DNA from: Streptomyces abyssomicinicus
GTDB lineage: Bacteria > Actinomycetota > Actinomycetes > Streptomycetales > Streptomycetaceae
Reading direction: 5' to 3'
NCBI RefSeq assembly: GCF_008974245.1
Contig: NZ_BBZI01000006.1
Coordinates: forward strand, 1,287,126-1,351,125
Length of the DNA: 64,000 nt
The notes under the pieces are model-generated. The model had not been told where the DNA came from. It saw nothing but the letters and a program-made list of their open reading frames with translations, and did not search any database. Positions 15,582 through 24,207 of the stretch are shown here, in pieces. Position numbers and translations under genes: made by a program. Numbering within the stretch: the stretch's first letter is position 1; every line of letters begins with the position of its first letter.

Positions 15582-16364
15582 CTAGCGCAGGCGGGAGGAG
15601 GACAGGATCGAGAAGAGGTGCGCCGGGACCATCACCCAGGTCACGGCCGCCAGGACCACCAGGGCTGTCCGCGTGGCGTCCAGCGAACCGAGGGCGACGT
15701 CGACCACGGCGGTGGCCAGCAGGACCAGGGACGCCTCGATGCCGTTGGTGAGCCGGTGGATCTTGAACGCGGCGGCGACCCGGCGCAGCGTGGCCACGCC
15801 CTCGGAGCGCGGGCGGGTCGACTCGTCGTCCGCCACGGTCAGTCCGCGCCGGGCGCGGGCGACGTCCACCAGGTCGGTGGAGGCCTTCAGCAGGACCACG
15901 CCCATCGCGGTGAAAAGGCCCAGCGAGACCCATCCGTCGAAGCCGCCGCCCTCGCCCCAGCCGGCCGCCCGGAATCCGGCGCCGGCCAGCAGCGCGGCGT
16001 CGGCGAGGTAGGCGCCGAGGCGGTCGACGTAGATGCCGGCCGCGCTGTTCTGGCCCTTCCAGCGGGCCACCTCGCCGTCGACGCAGTCGAACAGCAGGAA
16101 GAGCTGGAAGAGCACGGCGGCCAGCACCGGGCCGGTGAGCCCGGGGATCAGCAGCGCCGCGCCCGCGGCGACACCGCAGACGACCATCGTCCAGGTCAGC
16201 GCGTCCGGGGTGACCGGCGTCCGCACCAGCTGACGCGTCACGCGCAGGGATATCCGCCGCATGTACAGCCGGCCGGCCCAGTGCTCGCCGTTGCGGCTGG
16301 CCAGCTTGGCCTGCGGCTGGCAGACCTCCCGCAGCTCCTCCAGGACCGGGGCAGCAGCCACCAT
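15582..16364 (-). CDS. CDP-alcohol phosphatidyltransferase family protein
   Basis: Encodes 260 residues with about six helices. The CDP-alcohol signature is almost complete: D93-x2-D96-G97-x2-A100-R101, eight residues, G110, then D114. The fourth aspartate, the usual catalytic base, is Ala118 in YVDRLGAYLAD. Family members join a CDP-activated lipid or alcohol to another alcohol in phospholipid or polyol synthesis. The missing base suggests a divergent reaction or loss of activity. A GTG at 16370 is an alternative start; both share the GGAAGGAA site. It follows ccsB on the same strand after 90 bp in the reverse direction of reading. Confidence 0.8.
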   Translation of the reverse strand: MVAAAPVLEELREVCQPQAKLASRNGEHWAGRLYMRRISLRVTRQLVRTPVTPDALTWTMVVCGVAAGAALLIPGLTGPVLAAVLFQLFLLFDCVDGEVARWKGQNSAAGIYVDRLGAYLADAALLAGAGFRAAGWGEGGGFDGWVSLGLFTAMGVVLLKASTDLVDVARARRGLTVADDESTRPRSEGVATLRRVAAAFKIHRLTNGIEASLVLLATAVVDVALGSLDATRTALVVLAAVTWVMVPAHLFSILSSSRLR

Positions 16365-16455
16365 GTTCACTTGTTCCTTCCACCGACGGGCTGAGTGACG
16401 GCCAGGGTAAGGGAGGCCCCGGACGGGCCCGGAGCCGCCCCCTCTGCCCGAGGCG

Positions 16456-17559
16456 TCACTCCACGCCGGCGTAGGAGTGCTTGCTGCCGGAGACGAAGAT
16501 GTTGACGCCGTAGTAGTTGAACAGCCAGCAGCCGAAGGCGAGCAGCGCCAGGTAGGCGGCCTTGCGGCCCTTCCAGCCGGCGGTGGCGCGGGCGTGCAGG
16601 TAGCAGGCGTACGCGATCCAGGTGATGAACGACCAGGTCTCCTTGGGGTCCCAGCCCCAGTAGCGGCCCCAGGCGTCGCCCGCCCAGATGGCGCCCGCGA
16701 TGATCGTGAACGTCCACAGCGGGAAGACCGCCGCGTTGACCCGGTAGGCGAACTTGTCCAGCGAGTTCGCGGCGGGCAGCCGCTCCATGACCGAGGTGGC
16801 GAACCGGCCCGGTGTGCCGCCGGTGGCCAGCTTGTTCTCATAGGAGTCGCGGAACAGGTAGAGGATCGTGGAGACCGCCGCCACGTAGAACACCGCGCCG
16901 CAGAGGATGGCGGTGGAGACGTGGATGTACAGCCAGTAGGAGTGGAGCGCGGGTACCAGCTGGTCGCTGTCGGTGTAGAGCCACGTCACGGCGACGCCGA
17001 GGTCCAGCAGGACCGCGGTGACCAGCGGCAGGCCCATCCAGCGGACGTTCCGGCGGAAGGCCAGCAGCGCCAGGTACACGCCGACGGCCACCGTGGTGAA
17101 GGTGATGTTGAACTCGTACATGTTGCCCCACGGCGCCCGCTGCACCGACAGCGCGCGGGTCAGCACGCCGCCGAAGGAGAGCAGGAAGCCGAGGACGGTG
17201 AGCGAGACCGCGATCCGCCCGTACAGGTCGCCCTGCTCGTCGCCGCCGTGGGCGCCGGGGCCGTCCGGGACGTCGGCGCGGGAGGTGCCCGAGGAGCGGA
17301 CGACGACCTCGGGGCGCTCCAGCACCGTGGTGCCGCCGGCCTTCTTCACCGTCACCGCGGGTGCGGCGGCGGCCGGCTCCGCCGCGTCCTTGCCGGACGT
17401 CAGCGCGGCGGCCGTGCGGGCCACCTTGCTGCGGCTGCCGAAGGTCCACTCGGCGATGTAGGCGAAGAAGGCCAGGGTGTAGACGGCCATCGCGGAGTAG
17501 ATCAGCACATTGCTGATCTGCGCGAGACTCTCGTTGGTCGTGGCGGCGAGCGTCGTCAC
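16456..17559 (-). CDS. ccsB: Cytochrome c biogenesis protein CcsB (ResC/CcsA type)
   Basis: A 367-residue polytopic protein. The haem-binding WWD-type motif WGRYWGWDPKETW is at residues 297-309, and His-containing helices lie on either side (LHSYWLYIHVSTAILCGAVF and KHSYAGVE). With ResB it forms the System II haem translocase and cytochrome c synthetase on the outer membrane face. Residues ~45-105 form a non-conserved Ala/Gly-rich cytoplasmic linker. The GTG start overlaps the resB stop (GTGA), which indicates translational coupling. Confidence 0.95.
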   Translation of the reverse strand: MTTLAATTNESLAQISNVLIYSAMAVYTLAFFAYIAEWTFGSRSKVARTAAALTSGKDAAEPAAAAPAVTVKKAGGTTVLERPEVVVRSSGTSRADVPDGPGAHGGDEQGDLYGRIAVSLTVLGFLLSFGGVLTRALSVQRAPWGNMYEFNITFTTVAVGVYLALLAFRRNVRWMGLPLVTAVLLDLGVAVTWLYTDSDQLVPALHSYWLYIHVSTAILCGAVFYVAAVSTILYLFRDSYENKLATGGTPGRFATSVMERLPAANSLDKFAYRVNAAVFPLWTFTIIAGAIWAGDAWGRYWGWDPKETWSFITWIAYACYLHARATAGWKGRKAAYLALLAFGCWLFNYYGVNIFVSGSKHSYAGVE

Positions 17560-19445
17560 TTGTCAGCCCCTTCAGGGGAAGGTACGGGGGAATCTGCGGG
17601 GTCGGAGTCGGGGTCCGGGCCGTCGGCGTCGCGACCTTCGGGGTCCGGGCCGTCGGCGTCGGGACCCTTGGAGTCGGGGCCGTCGGCATCGGGGTCCGGT
17701 GCGGCGTCGGGGTCCGGTGCGGCATCGGGGTCCGGTGCGGCGTCGGGCGCGGTCGGGGCCCGGTCGTGGACGAGCCCGACCAGCTCGCCCAGCTCCTGCG
17801 GGAGCCGCGCGGACTCGCTGCGGCCGAGGCCCGCCATCTCGACGACGGTCACCCCGTCCTCACCGGCCGTGGCGCGCACCCAGACACGGCGGCGCTGGAT
17901 GAACAGGGAGCCGGACAGACCGGCGATGGCGGCGATCGCCCCGGTCAGCGCCCAGCCGCCGGCCGGCTGCCGCACCACCTGGAAGTTCGCCCACTCCTTG
18001 ATCTCCTTCTCGAAGGTGATCGAGCCGGCGCCGCCGGGCAGCTCCATGCTCTCGCCGGGCAGCAGCATCTTCCGGAGGGTGTCGCCGTTCTCGTCCTTGA
18101 ACTGCTTCATCTTCCGGTCGTCGAGCTGGTAGACGTTCTGCAGGATGCCGGAGTCCACGCCCAGGCTGCCGTGATAGCCGGCGACCGCCAGGACCGGGAA
18201 CTCGAGCGCCGGGAACTGGGAGAACATCGTCCCGCTGCCCTTGCCGGCGAAGGTCGGCACGAAGACCGTGGAGAAGCCGAGCTGCTCCTCCTCGCCCTGG
18301 GGGTTGCGGTAGCCGTCGAGCACCTTGACGGCGCCCTGCGAGGTGATGTTCTGGTCGATCGGCAGCATCGGGACCGGCTGGGAGAAGACCACCTCGCCCT
18401 TGCCGTCCCGGACCGTGACCACCGGCGCGTAGCCGTGGCTGGTCAGGTACACCTTGGTGCCGCCGATCTCCAGCGGCTTGTTGACCTCGACGACCTTCTT
18501 CTTCTCCGTCCCGTCGACACCCTCCCGGTAGGTGAGCTCCGCCTCGTAGGTGCGCGGCGTGCCCCGGTTGGGGCCGGACTGGGCGTAGGTGGCGCGGAAG
18601 TCGTCCAGGTCGAAGCTGAACGGCTCCAGGTCGTCGTTGGAGAAGAGGCTGCCGGACCGCATGTCGTCGTACTGGACCGGTGTGTTGGCGAAGCCGTCGC
18701 CCTCGACGATCAGCTTGTTGCCCTCGGACTTGTACAGCTCGCCCCAGCCGAAGGCGATCAGCATCACGATCAGCGCGAGGTGGAAGGCGAGGTTGCCCAG
18801 TTCCCGCAGGTAACCCTTCTCCGCGGCCACCGCGTCGCCCACCGTGTGGGCCCGGAACCGCCGCTTGCGCAGCACGCCGAGGGCGGCCTCGCGGACCTCC
18901 TCGGGCTGCCCGGCGGTGCGCCAGGTCGTGTACGCGGGCATCCGGTCGAGCCGCTTGGGCGCGCCCGGCGGGCGTCCCCGGAGCTGGCCCACGAACTGCC
19001 AGGTGCGGGGCACGATGCAGCCGATGAGCGAGACGAACAGCAGGATGTAGATCGCGGAGAACCACACCGAGCTGTACACGTCGAACATGCCCAGCGCGTC
19101 GTAGAGCGGCGTCAGGGTGGTGCGTTCCTCGCGGAACTGCTCGACCTTCATCGGGTCGACGCCGTTCTGCGGGATCAGCGAGCCGGGGATGGCCGCCAGC
19201 GACAGCAGCAGGAGCAGCAGCAGCGCGGTGCGCATGGAGGTCAGCTGGCGCCAGAACCAGCGGGCCCAGCCGGTGATCTCCCGGGCGGTCCAGGTGATCC
19301 ACCCCCACGGGCCGGGGGCGCGGCGGCCGCCGAAGGAGCCGGGCACGGCGGTCGAGCCGGACTCCTCCACCGGCGCGGTGGACAGCCGGGCGTGCGCCTC
19401 GGTGTCGCCCGCCTCGCTGGTCGGTTCGGTGGTGGTCTCGCTCAT
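17556..19445 (-). CDS. resB: Cytochrome c biogenesis protein ResB
   Basis: Encodes 629 residues. Three N-terminal helices, including LTSMRTALLLLLLLSLAAIP and WFSAIYILLFVSLIGCIV, precede a large extracytoplasmic domain and a final helix near WALTGAIAAIAGLSGSLF. This is the ResB fold of System II. The last ~70 residues are a low-complexity Asp/Pro/Ala tail, with three identical DPDAAP units encoded by an 18-bp tandem repeat. It lies 3 bp downstream of ccdA and overlaps ccsB by 4 nt. Confidence 0.95.
   Translation of the reverse strand: MSETTTEPTSEAGDTEAHARLSTAPVEESGSTAVPGSFGGRRAPGPWGWITWTAREITGWARWFWRQLTSMRTALLLLLLLSLAAIPGSLIPQNGVDPMKVEQFREERTTLTPLYDALGMFDVYSSVWFSAIYILLFVSLIGCIVPRTWQFVGQLRGRPPGAPKRLDRMPAYTTWRTAGQPEEVREAALGVLRKRRFRAHTVGDAVAAEKGYLRELGNLAFHLALIVMLIAFGWGELYKSEGNKLIVEGDGFANTPVQYDDMRSGSLFSNDDLEPFSFDLDDFRATYAQSGPNRGTPRTYEAELTYREGVDGTEKKKVVEVNKPLEIGGTKVYLTSHGYAPVVTVRDGKGEVVFSQPVPMLPIDQNITSQGAVKVLDGYRNPQGEEEQLGFSTVFVPTFAGKGSGTMFSQFPALEFPVLAVAGYHGSLGVDSGILQNVYQLDDRKMKQFKDENGDTLRKMLLPGESMELPGGAGSITFEKEIKEWANFQVVRQPAGGWALTGAIAAIAGLSGSLFIQRRRVWVRATAGEDGVTVVEMAGLGRSESARLPQELGELVGLVHDRAPTAPDAAPDPDAAPDPDAAPDPDADGPDSKGPDADGPDPEGRDADGPDPDSDPADSPVPSPEGADK
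17689..17742 (-). repeat. 18-bp tandem repeat inside the resB tail
   Basis: Three copies of an 18-bp unit (TCGGGGTCCGGTGCGGCG on the plus strand) start at 17689, 17707 and 17725. They encode DPDAAP three times in frame, so changes in copy number would keep the gene open. Confidence 0.8.
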
Positions 19446-19448
19446 GGA

Positions 19449-20207
19449 TCAGATCCCCGGTGTGAAGCCAGTGGTCCAGGTCTGCATCTGCTGCACGAGC
19501 AGGTCCCAGACGCCGGTGAGCAGCAGCACACCGGTCACGATCATCATGGTGCCGCCGATGCGGAGCACCCATACGTAGTGCCGCTTGACCCAGCCGAACG
19601 CCCCCAGCGCCTTGCGGAAGGCGACCGCGGCCAGCACGAACGGGATGCCCAGGCCGGCGCAGTAGGCGATTGTCAGGATCGCGCCGCGACCGGCGCTCGC
19701 CTGGTCGCTGGAGAGCGCCAGCACGGACGCCAGCGTCGGACCGATGCACGGCGTCCAGCCGATGCCGAAGAGCGCGCCGAGCAGCGGCGCGCCCGCCAGC
19801 CCGGCGGCCGGCCTGCGGTGGAAGCGGAACTCCCGCTGGGTCAGCCAGGGCATCAGCCCCATGAAGAAGACGCCCAGCGCGATCATCAGCACGCCGAGCA
19901 CCTTCGACAGCACGCCGCTGTACTCCTGCAGCGTCTGCCCGAAGTAACCGAAGAGCGCGCCCGTGGAGACGAAGACGACGGTGAAGCCCAGCACGAACAG
20001 CGAGGCCCCGGCCGCCATCCGGCCGCGGCGCGCCTCCGCCAGGTCGGTGCCGGTGACGCCGGTGACGTAGGAGAGGTAGCCGGGCACCAGCGGCAGCACG
20101 CACGGCGAGAAGAACGACACGAGACCGCCGAGCACCGCGACGGGCAGGGCCAGCAGGAGGGCCCCGCTCATCACGGTGTTCGTGACGTCCACGGCGAGGA
20201 GCGTCAC
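19449..20207 (-). CDS. ccdA: Cytochrome c biogenesis protein CcdA
   Basis: A 252-residue DsbD-like transmembrane thiol electron carrier with about six helices. The redox cysteines are Cys36 in FFSPCVLP and Cys154 in GWTPCIGP. It passes electrons across the membrane to the TlpA-type lipoprotein upstream, which keeps apocytochrome CXXCH cysteines reduced. The GTG start lies one base after the tlpA stop, so the two are coupled. Confidence 0.95.
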   Translation of the reverse strand: MTLLAVDVTNTVMSGALLLALPVAVLGGLVSFFSPCVLPLVPGYLSYVTGVTGTDLAEARRGRMAAGASLFVLGFTVVFVSTGALFGYFGQTLQEYSGVLSKVLGVLMIALGVFFMGLMPWLTQREFRFHRRPAAGLAGAPLLGALFGIGWTPCIGPTLASVLALSSDQASAGRGAILTIAYCAGLGIPFVLAAVAFRKALGAFGWVKRHYVWVLRIGGTMMIVTGVLLLTGVWDLLVQQMQTWTTGFTPGI

Positions 20208-20208
20208 G

Positions 20209-20832
20209 TCACTTCTCCGCCAGCACCGGGTCGAGCATGCCGCGCAGCTTCTCCTCGCTCAGCGGCTGCATCGCGCGGGCGGCTATCCGGCCGTCCCGGT
20301 CGATGATCAGCGTGGTGGGGATGGCCTGCGGGTTGAGGGTGCCCTTCTCGAAGCGGAGCAGCAGACGGCCCGTCGGGTCGTACAGGCTCGGGTACTCGAT
20401 GCCCTCCTCCTTCTCGAAGGCGAGGGCGGGCTGGGTGGAGGTGTCGCGGGTGTTGATGCCGACGAACTGGACGCCCTGGTCCTCGGTCTCCTCGGCGACC
20501 TTCACGAAGTTCTTCGCCTCGGCGCGGCACGGGGCGCACCAGGAGCCCCAGACGTTGAGGACGACCACCTTGCCCCGGTAGTCGGCGGTGTCCAGCTGTC
20601 CGCCGTCCAGCGTCTTCCCCTGGAGCCGGGGCGCGGCGTGCCGGTCGCCCGCGGCGACGGTGGCGATGCCGCTGTCGCTGGTGACGAAGTTGGCGCCGCT
20701 GCCGGAGGCGGGATTGCCGCTGTCACTGTCCGATCCGCACGCGGACAGCAGCAGCGCGGCGGCGGCAGCGGTGGCTGCGGCGGTCACGGCACGGCGGTGG
20801 CTGCGCGGTGAATGACGCTTGTGGCCAGTCAT
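20209..20832 (-). CDS. TlpA/ResA-type thiol-disulfide oxidoreductase lipoprotein
   Basis: Encodes 207 residues. A lipoprotein signal ends LLLSAC with the lipidated Cys32. A thioredoxin fold follows with the active site WGSWCAPC (Cys99, Cys102), the [11 protein letters not shown] strand and the cis-Pro region [11 protein letters not shown]. It should reduce haem-binding cysteines of apocytochrome c outside the cell, fed by CcdA. It is the first gene of the tlpA-ccdA-resB-ccsB run; a hairpin separates it from the phosphatase gene upstream. Confidence 0.93.
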   Translation of the reverse strand: MTGHKRHSPRSHRRAVTAAATAAAAALLLSACGSDSDSGNPASGSGANFVTSDSGIATVAAGDRHAAPRLQGKTLDGGQLDTADYRGKVVVLNVWGSWCAPCRAEAKNFVKVAEETEDQGVQFVGINTRDTSTQPALAFEKEEGIEYPSLYDPTGRLLLRFEKGTLNPQAIPTTLIIDRDGRIAARAMQPLSEEKLRGMLDPVLAEK

Positions 20833-20880
20833 GTGAAAAGTTTCGCATGTCCGTTCCGGGGATCTCCGGGACCCCCCTCG

Positions 20881-20917
20881 GCCCCGCGAAACCCCACCTC
20901 AGCGGGGGTCGCGGGGC
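20881..20917 (-). terminator. Hairpin between the histidine phosphatase gene and tlpA
   Basis: GCCCCGCGA (20881-20889) pairs with TCGCGGGGC (20909-20917), extended by a C-run/G-run pairing around a small bulge. It starts 12 bp past the phosphatase stop. It may terminate or attenuate readthrough from hemL into the cytochrome genes. Confidence 0.6.
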
Positions 20918-20928
20918 TCCGGTGAGGC

Positions 20929-21618
20929 CTAGGCGCCGAACGCCTTCTGTCCGCCCTTGACCGGCTTGGCGCCGGCCAGCAGGTGCGCGGGCACCAGGTC
21001 CCGGGCGGGTTCGGTGTAGCCGACGGCCACGATCCGGTCGCCCTCGTAGGTGAAGGAGGTCAGCGAGGCCAGGGTGCACTCCCGGCGCCGCGGGTCGTGC
21101 CACAGCCGCCGCCCCTCGATCGCGGACCGCACGATCCAGATCGGCAGCTGGTGGCTGACCAGTACGGCCTCGTGGCCCCGGGCCGCGGCCGCCGCGGCGT
21201 CCAGCGCCGCGCGCATCCGGGCGACCTGCTCCGTGTACGGCTCGCCCCACGACGGCTTGAACGGGTTGGTCAGGTGCTTCCAGTTGCCGGGCCGCTTCAG
21301 CGCCCCGTCGCCGACGCCGAAGGTCTTGCCCTGGAAGACGTTCTCCGCCTCGATCAGCCGCTCGTCGGTGTCGAGCCGCAGGTCGTGCGCCTTGGCGATC
21401 GGCGTCGCCGTCTCCTGCGCCCGCTCCAGCGGGGAGGCGCAGACGTAGGTGATGTCACGGGGCGCGAGGTGCTCGGCGACCCGGTCCGCCATCTTCCGGC
21501 CGAGCTCGGAGAGGTGGTAACCGGGCAGCCGCCCGTAGAGGAGACCGGTCGGGTTCTCCACCTCGCCGTGGCGCATCAGGTGGACGACGGTGACGTCGTC
21601 GCGCTTGGCCCCGCTCAT
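20929..21618 (-). CDS. Histidine phosphatase (phosphoglycerate-mutase-like) protein
   Basis: A 229-residue enzyme of the RHG family. The phosphoacceptor histidine is in LMRHGEV (His17), with [10 protein letters not shown] supplying the second arginine and VLVSHQLPI the second catalytic histidine. It is annotated widely as a phosphoglycerate mutase but lacks the mutase-length insertions, so a small-molecule phosphatase is likelier. Its ATG overlaps the hemL stop (ATGA), so the two are coupled. Confidence 0.88.
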   Translation of the reverse strand: MSGAKRDDVTVVHLMRHGEVENPTGLLYGRLPGYHLSELGRKMADRVAEHLAPRDITYVCASPLERAQETATPIAKAHDLRLDTDERLIEAENVFQGKTFGVGDGALKRPGNWKHLTNPFKPSWGEPYTEQVARMRAALDAAAAAARGHEAVLVSHQLPIWIVRSAIEGRRLWHDPRRRECTLASLTSFTYEGDRIVAVGYTEPARDLVPAHLLAGAKPVKGGQKAFGA

Positions 21619-22937
21619 GCCGCGGCCTTGGCGCCTGCGGCGGCACGGGCGGCGGCGGGCAGCGCGTCGGCGACCCGCTCCAGGGCCGCGTCGTCGTGCG
21701 CCGTCGACAGGAACCAGCTCTCGAACGCGGACGGCGGCAGGTAGACACCGCTCGCCAGCATGGAGTGGAAGAAGGCGGTGAAGCGGAACGACTCGGCGGC
21801 CTTGGCGTCCTCGTAGTCGCGCACCGGCGTCTCGCTGAAGAACACCGAGAACATGTTGGAGGCGCTCTGCACGGTGTGCGCGACGCCCTCCTTGGTGAGC
21901 GCCTCGCCGATCAGCCCCTGGAGCCGCGTCGAGGCGGCGTTCAGCTTCTCGTAGGCGGCGTCGTCGAGCAGCCGCAGCTGGGCCAGGCCCGCGGCGGTGG
22001 CGACCGGGTTCCCGGAGAGGGTGCCCGCCTGGTAGACCGGGCCGGCCGGGGCGAGGTGCGCCATCACGTCGGCGCGGCCGCCGAACGCCGCGGCCGGGAA
22101 GCCGCCGCCCATGACCTTGCCGAACGTCATCAGGTCCGGGACCACGCCGTCGACGCCGAACCAGCCGGCCTTCGAGGTGCGGAAACCGGTCATGACCTCG
22201 TCGGAGACGTACAGCGCGCCGTGCTGGGCGCACAGGTCCTTCAGCCCCTGGTTGAAGCCGGGCAGCGGCGGGACGACGCCCATGTTGCCGGGCGAGGCCT
22301 CGGTGATCACGCAGGCGATCTCCCCGGGGTGCGCCTCGAAGGCGGTGCGCACCGCGTCCAGGTCGTTGTAGGGGAGGACGATGGTGTCCCCGGCCTGGGC
22401 GCCGGTGACGCCCGGGGTGTCGGGCAGCGCGAAGGTCGCGACGCCGGAGCCGGCCGAGGCCAGCAGCGAGTCGACGTGGCCGTGGTAGCAGCCGGCGAAC
22501 TTCACGACCTTGGCGCGGCGGGTGAACCCGCGGGCCAGGCGGATCGCGGACATGGTGGCCTCGGTGCCGCTGGAGACCAGGCGCACCTGCTCCAGGGGGG
22601 CGATCCGCGCCACCATCTCCTCGGCCAGCGCCACCTCGCCCTCGCCGGGCGTGCCGAAGGAGGTGCCGCGGGCCACGGCCTCCTGGACGGCGGCGATGAC
22701 CTCGGGGTGGGCGTGGCCCAGGATCATCGGACCCCAGGAACAGACCAGGTCGACGTACTCGCGGCCGTCGGCGTCGGTGAGGAGGGGACCGCTGCCGGAG
22801 ACCATGAAACGGGGCGTGCCGCCCACGGCGCGGAAGGCGCGCACCGGCGAGTTCACGCCACCGGGCGTCACGGCTGCCGCGCGGTCGAACAGCGCCTGCG
22901 AGGCAGGGGCTTCGTAGGGGTAGGACGGAACGGTCAT
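21615..22937 (-). CDS. hemL: Glutamate-1-semialdehyde 2,1-aminomutase
   Basis: A 440-residue PLP enzyme that makes 5-aminolevulinate from glutamate-1-semialdehyde in the C5 haem pathway. The PLP lysine is Lys274 in [10 protein letters not shown]; other hallmarks are [33 protein letters not shown] and [11 protein letters not shown]. The length is normal for the family. The ATG at 22937 follows GGAGAAG; longer upstream frames lack conservation. The product feeds HemB, encoded at 52.2 kb. Confidence 0.96.
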   Translation of the reverse strand: MTVPSYPYEAPASQALFDRAAAVTPGGVNSPVRAFRAVGGTPRFMVSGSGPLLTDADGREYVDLVCSWGPMILGHAHPEVIAAVQEAVARGTSFGTPGEGEVALAEEMVARIAPLEQVRLVSSGTEATMSAIRLARGFTRRAKVVKFAGCYHGHVDSLLASAGSGVATFALPDTPGVTGAQAGDTIVLPYNDLDAVRTAFEAHPGEIACVITEASPGNMGVVPPLPGFNQGLKDLCAQHGALYVSDEVMTGFRTSKAGWFGVDGVVPDLMTFGKVMGGGFPAAAFGGRADVMAHLAPAGPVYQAGTLSGNPVATAAGLAQLRLLDDAAYEKLNAASTRLQGLIGEALTKEGVAHTVQSASNMFSVFFSETPVRDYEDAKAAESFRFTAFFHSMLASGVYLPPSAFESWFLSTAHDDAALERVADALPAAARAAAGAKAAA

Positions 22938-23261
22938 GCCTGCGACTTCTCCGGATCTCCGACTGCGGTTACGGGGGACTCCCACAGGGTAGGCCAGCGG
23001 TCGTAACCGGAGCCCGTGGCACGGGGTGGACCGGCGGCCGGGGCAGGTGGGCCGTACCGGGCCGTCGTCTGGAAGATAACGGAGCGTGGCCTCCGCCCAT
23101 CTGCGAGACTGTGACGCGAACCCCGTGCGCGTTCCTCCTTCCGGGTCTTTTCCTGTGTACGTTTCGTGGGACGGGCGCGGGGGAGGTCACTGACACGATG
23201 AACGGGTGATCGGGTTGCGCGGCGGGGGCGACGCGTCCTAGAACAGCAGTCGGGTGGAGAT
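22938..23261. other. Divergent intergenic region upstream of hemL
   Basis: About 320 bp between divergent starts, with no gene. It should carry the hemL promoter and that of the gene at 23262. A less GC-rich patch around 23130-23175 (TTCCGGGTCTTTTCCTGTGTACGT) is the likeliest promoter zone. No operator or riboswitch was recognised. Confidence 0.5.
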
Positions 23262-23885
23262 ATGCATCGCGGTGGCGGACTGGGCGAGGGGACTGGCGAC
23301 CTGGGTCCTCGACGTTCCCGTCGGGGCAGGCACCGGCGCGACGCGGAGGAGACGACGACGGAAGCGGCCGAGGCCGCGGCCCGCCGGGCGGGCGCGCAGA
23401 GTGACGGCGCCGAGAAGCCGGCGGGACCCGTGGCGAGGAGCAGCCGGTTGGGCGTGACGTACAAGTACTTCGGCGCGCCGAGCGGCGCGGCGGCCGCCCG
23501 CGTCCCGGAGACCATGCGCCCGGAGGAGCTCGGCGGCGACGAGCTCGGCATGGGCGGCCTGTTCACCCGGATCAAGCCCGAGACGGTGGCGGCGATGGTC
23601 CTCACCGGCATCGAGGGCGTCCCGCTGAACAAGGTGCCGCCGCTCGAGCTGGTGGTGCTGCGCCAGGACTACGCGGTGGTCAAGCTGCCCATGACCACGG
23701 TGGACCCGCTGCGCGGGATAGGCGAGGAGGCGGTGGGCGCGGCGGCGTTCATCTGGTCCACGGTCCCCGACCGCGGCGGCCCCCGCGACGCGTTCAACGT
23801 CTACCAGTTGCTCCACGAGTGGCAGGACTTCAGCCACCGGCTCCACGAGGCCGGCCACCAGCCGTACTGCCTGGTCTGGCCGTAG
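23262..23885 (+). CDS. Conserved hypothetical protein
   Basis: I do not recognise a characterised family. The 207-residue product has a basic, disordered N-terminus (RRSRRGRHRRDAEETTTEAA) and a folded C-terminal half starting near GVTYKYFGAPSG. Aromatic and His/Trp-rich patches occur near the end (LLHEWQDFSHRLHEAGHQPY, LVWP). No signal peptide or helix is visible. The only nearby ribosome site, GGAG, is just 2 nt from the ATG, so a start further in is possible. The codon bias is normal for the window. It is divergent from hemL. Confidence 0.65.
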   Translation: MHRGGGLGEGTGDLGPRRSRRGRHRRDAEETTTEAAEAAARRAGAQSDGAEKPAGPVARSSRLGVTYKYFGAPSGAAAARVPETMRPEELGGDELGMGGLFTRIKPETVAAMVLTGIEGVPLNKVPPLELVVLRQDYAVVKLPMTTVDPLRGIGEEAVGAAAFIWSTVPDRGGPRDAFNVYQLLHEWQDFSHRLHEAGHQPYCLVWP

Positions 23886-24107
23886 CGCCCGACGCGCACG
23901 TCCGCACCCGCACCCGCACCCGCACCGCACGCCTGCACCGGCGGGACGCGCCGGAGCACGATTCCCCTCCACCGACGGACCGCTTCCCTTCACCGACGGA
24001 CCGCCCTTTCGCGATGCGGCCCGAGCCGTCGGCCGGGCGGAGGCGGGGCCGAGGCCGGGCCCGGACAGGCAAGAGAGAGGGACGGGACGGGGACGAGACC
24101 CGCTCGA

Positions 24108-24152
24108 GGACAGGGGCGCGGGCGGCTATGGTCGCCGTCCGCGCCCCTGTCC
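24108..24152. terminator. Bidirectional terminator between convergent genes
   Basis: A 19-bp stem joins 24108-24126 and 24134-24152 with a 7-nt loop and a single G-T type mismatch. It lies between the unknown gene at 23262 and the FG-GAP gene and can serve both. Confidence 0.8.
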
Positions 24153-24155
24153 GCG

Positions 24156-24193
24156 GTCACCCGCTGCCGTCACCCGCTGCGGTCACCCGCTGC
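24156..24193. repeat. 13-bp triple tandem repeat
   Basis: GTCACCCGCTGC occurs at 24156, 24169 and 24182, directly after the terminator and just before the stop of the FG-GAP gene. Confidence 0.7.
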
Positions 24194-24207
24194 GGTTGCC
24201 CCGCCGC

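Larger units (their letters stand above)
23886..24207. other. Convergent intergenic region with simple repeats and a terminator
   Basis: About 320 bp. It starts with CGCACC hexamer repeats (about 23895-23930), has two ACCGACGGACCG copies near 23970-24002, a long hairpin at 24108-24152 and a 13-bp triple repeat at 24156-24193. No gene seen. Confidence 0.6.

Noticed and set aside
17766..20306. An 846-codon plus-strand frame over the cytochrome c maturation genes
   Set aside because: It lies antisense to resB, ccdA and part of tlpA, whose domains and catalytic motifs are unmistakable.
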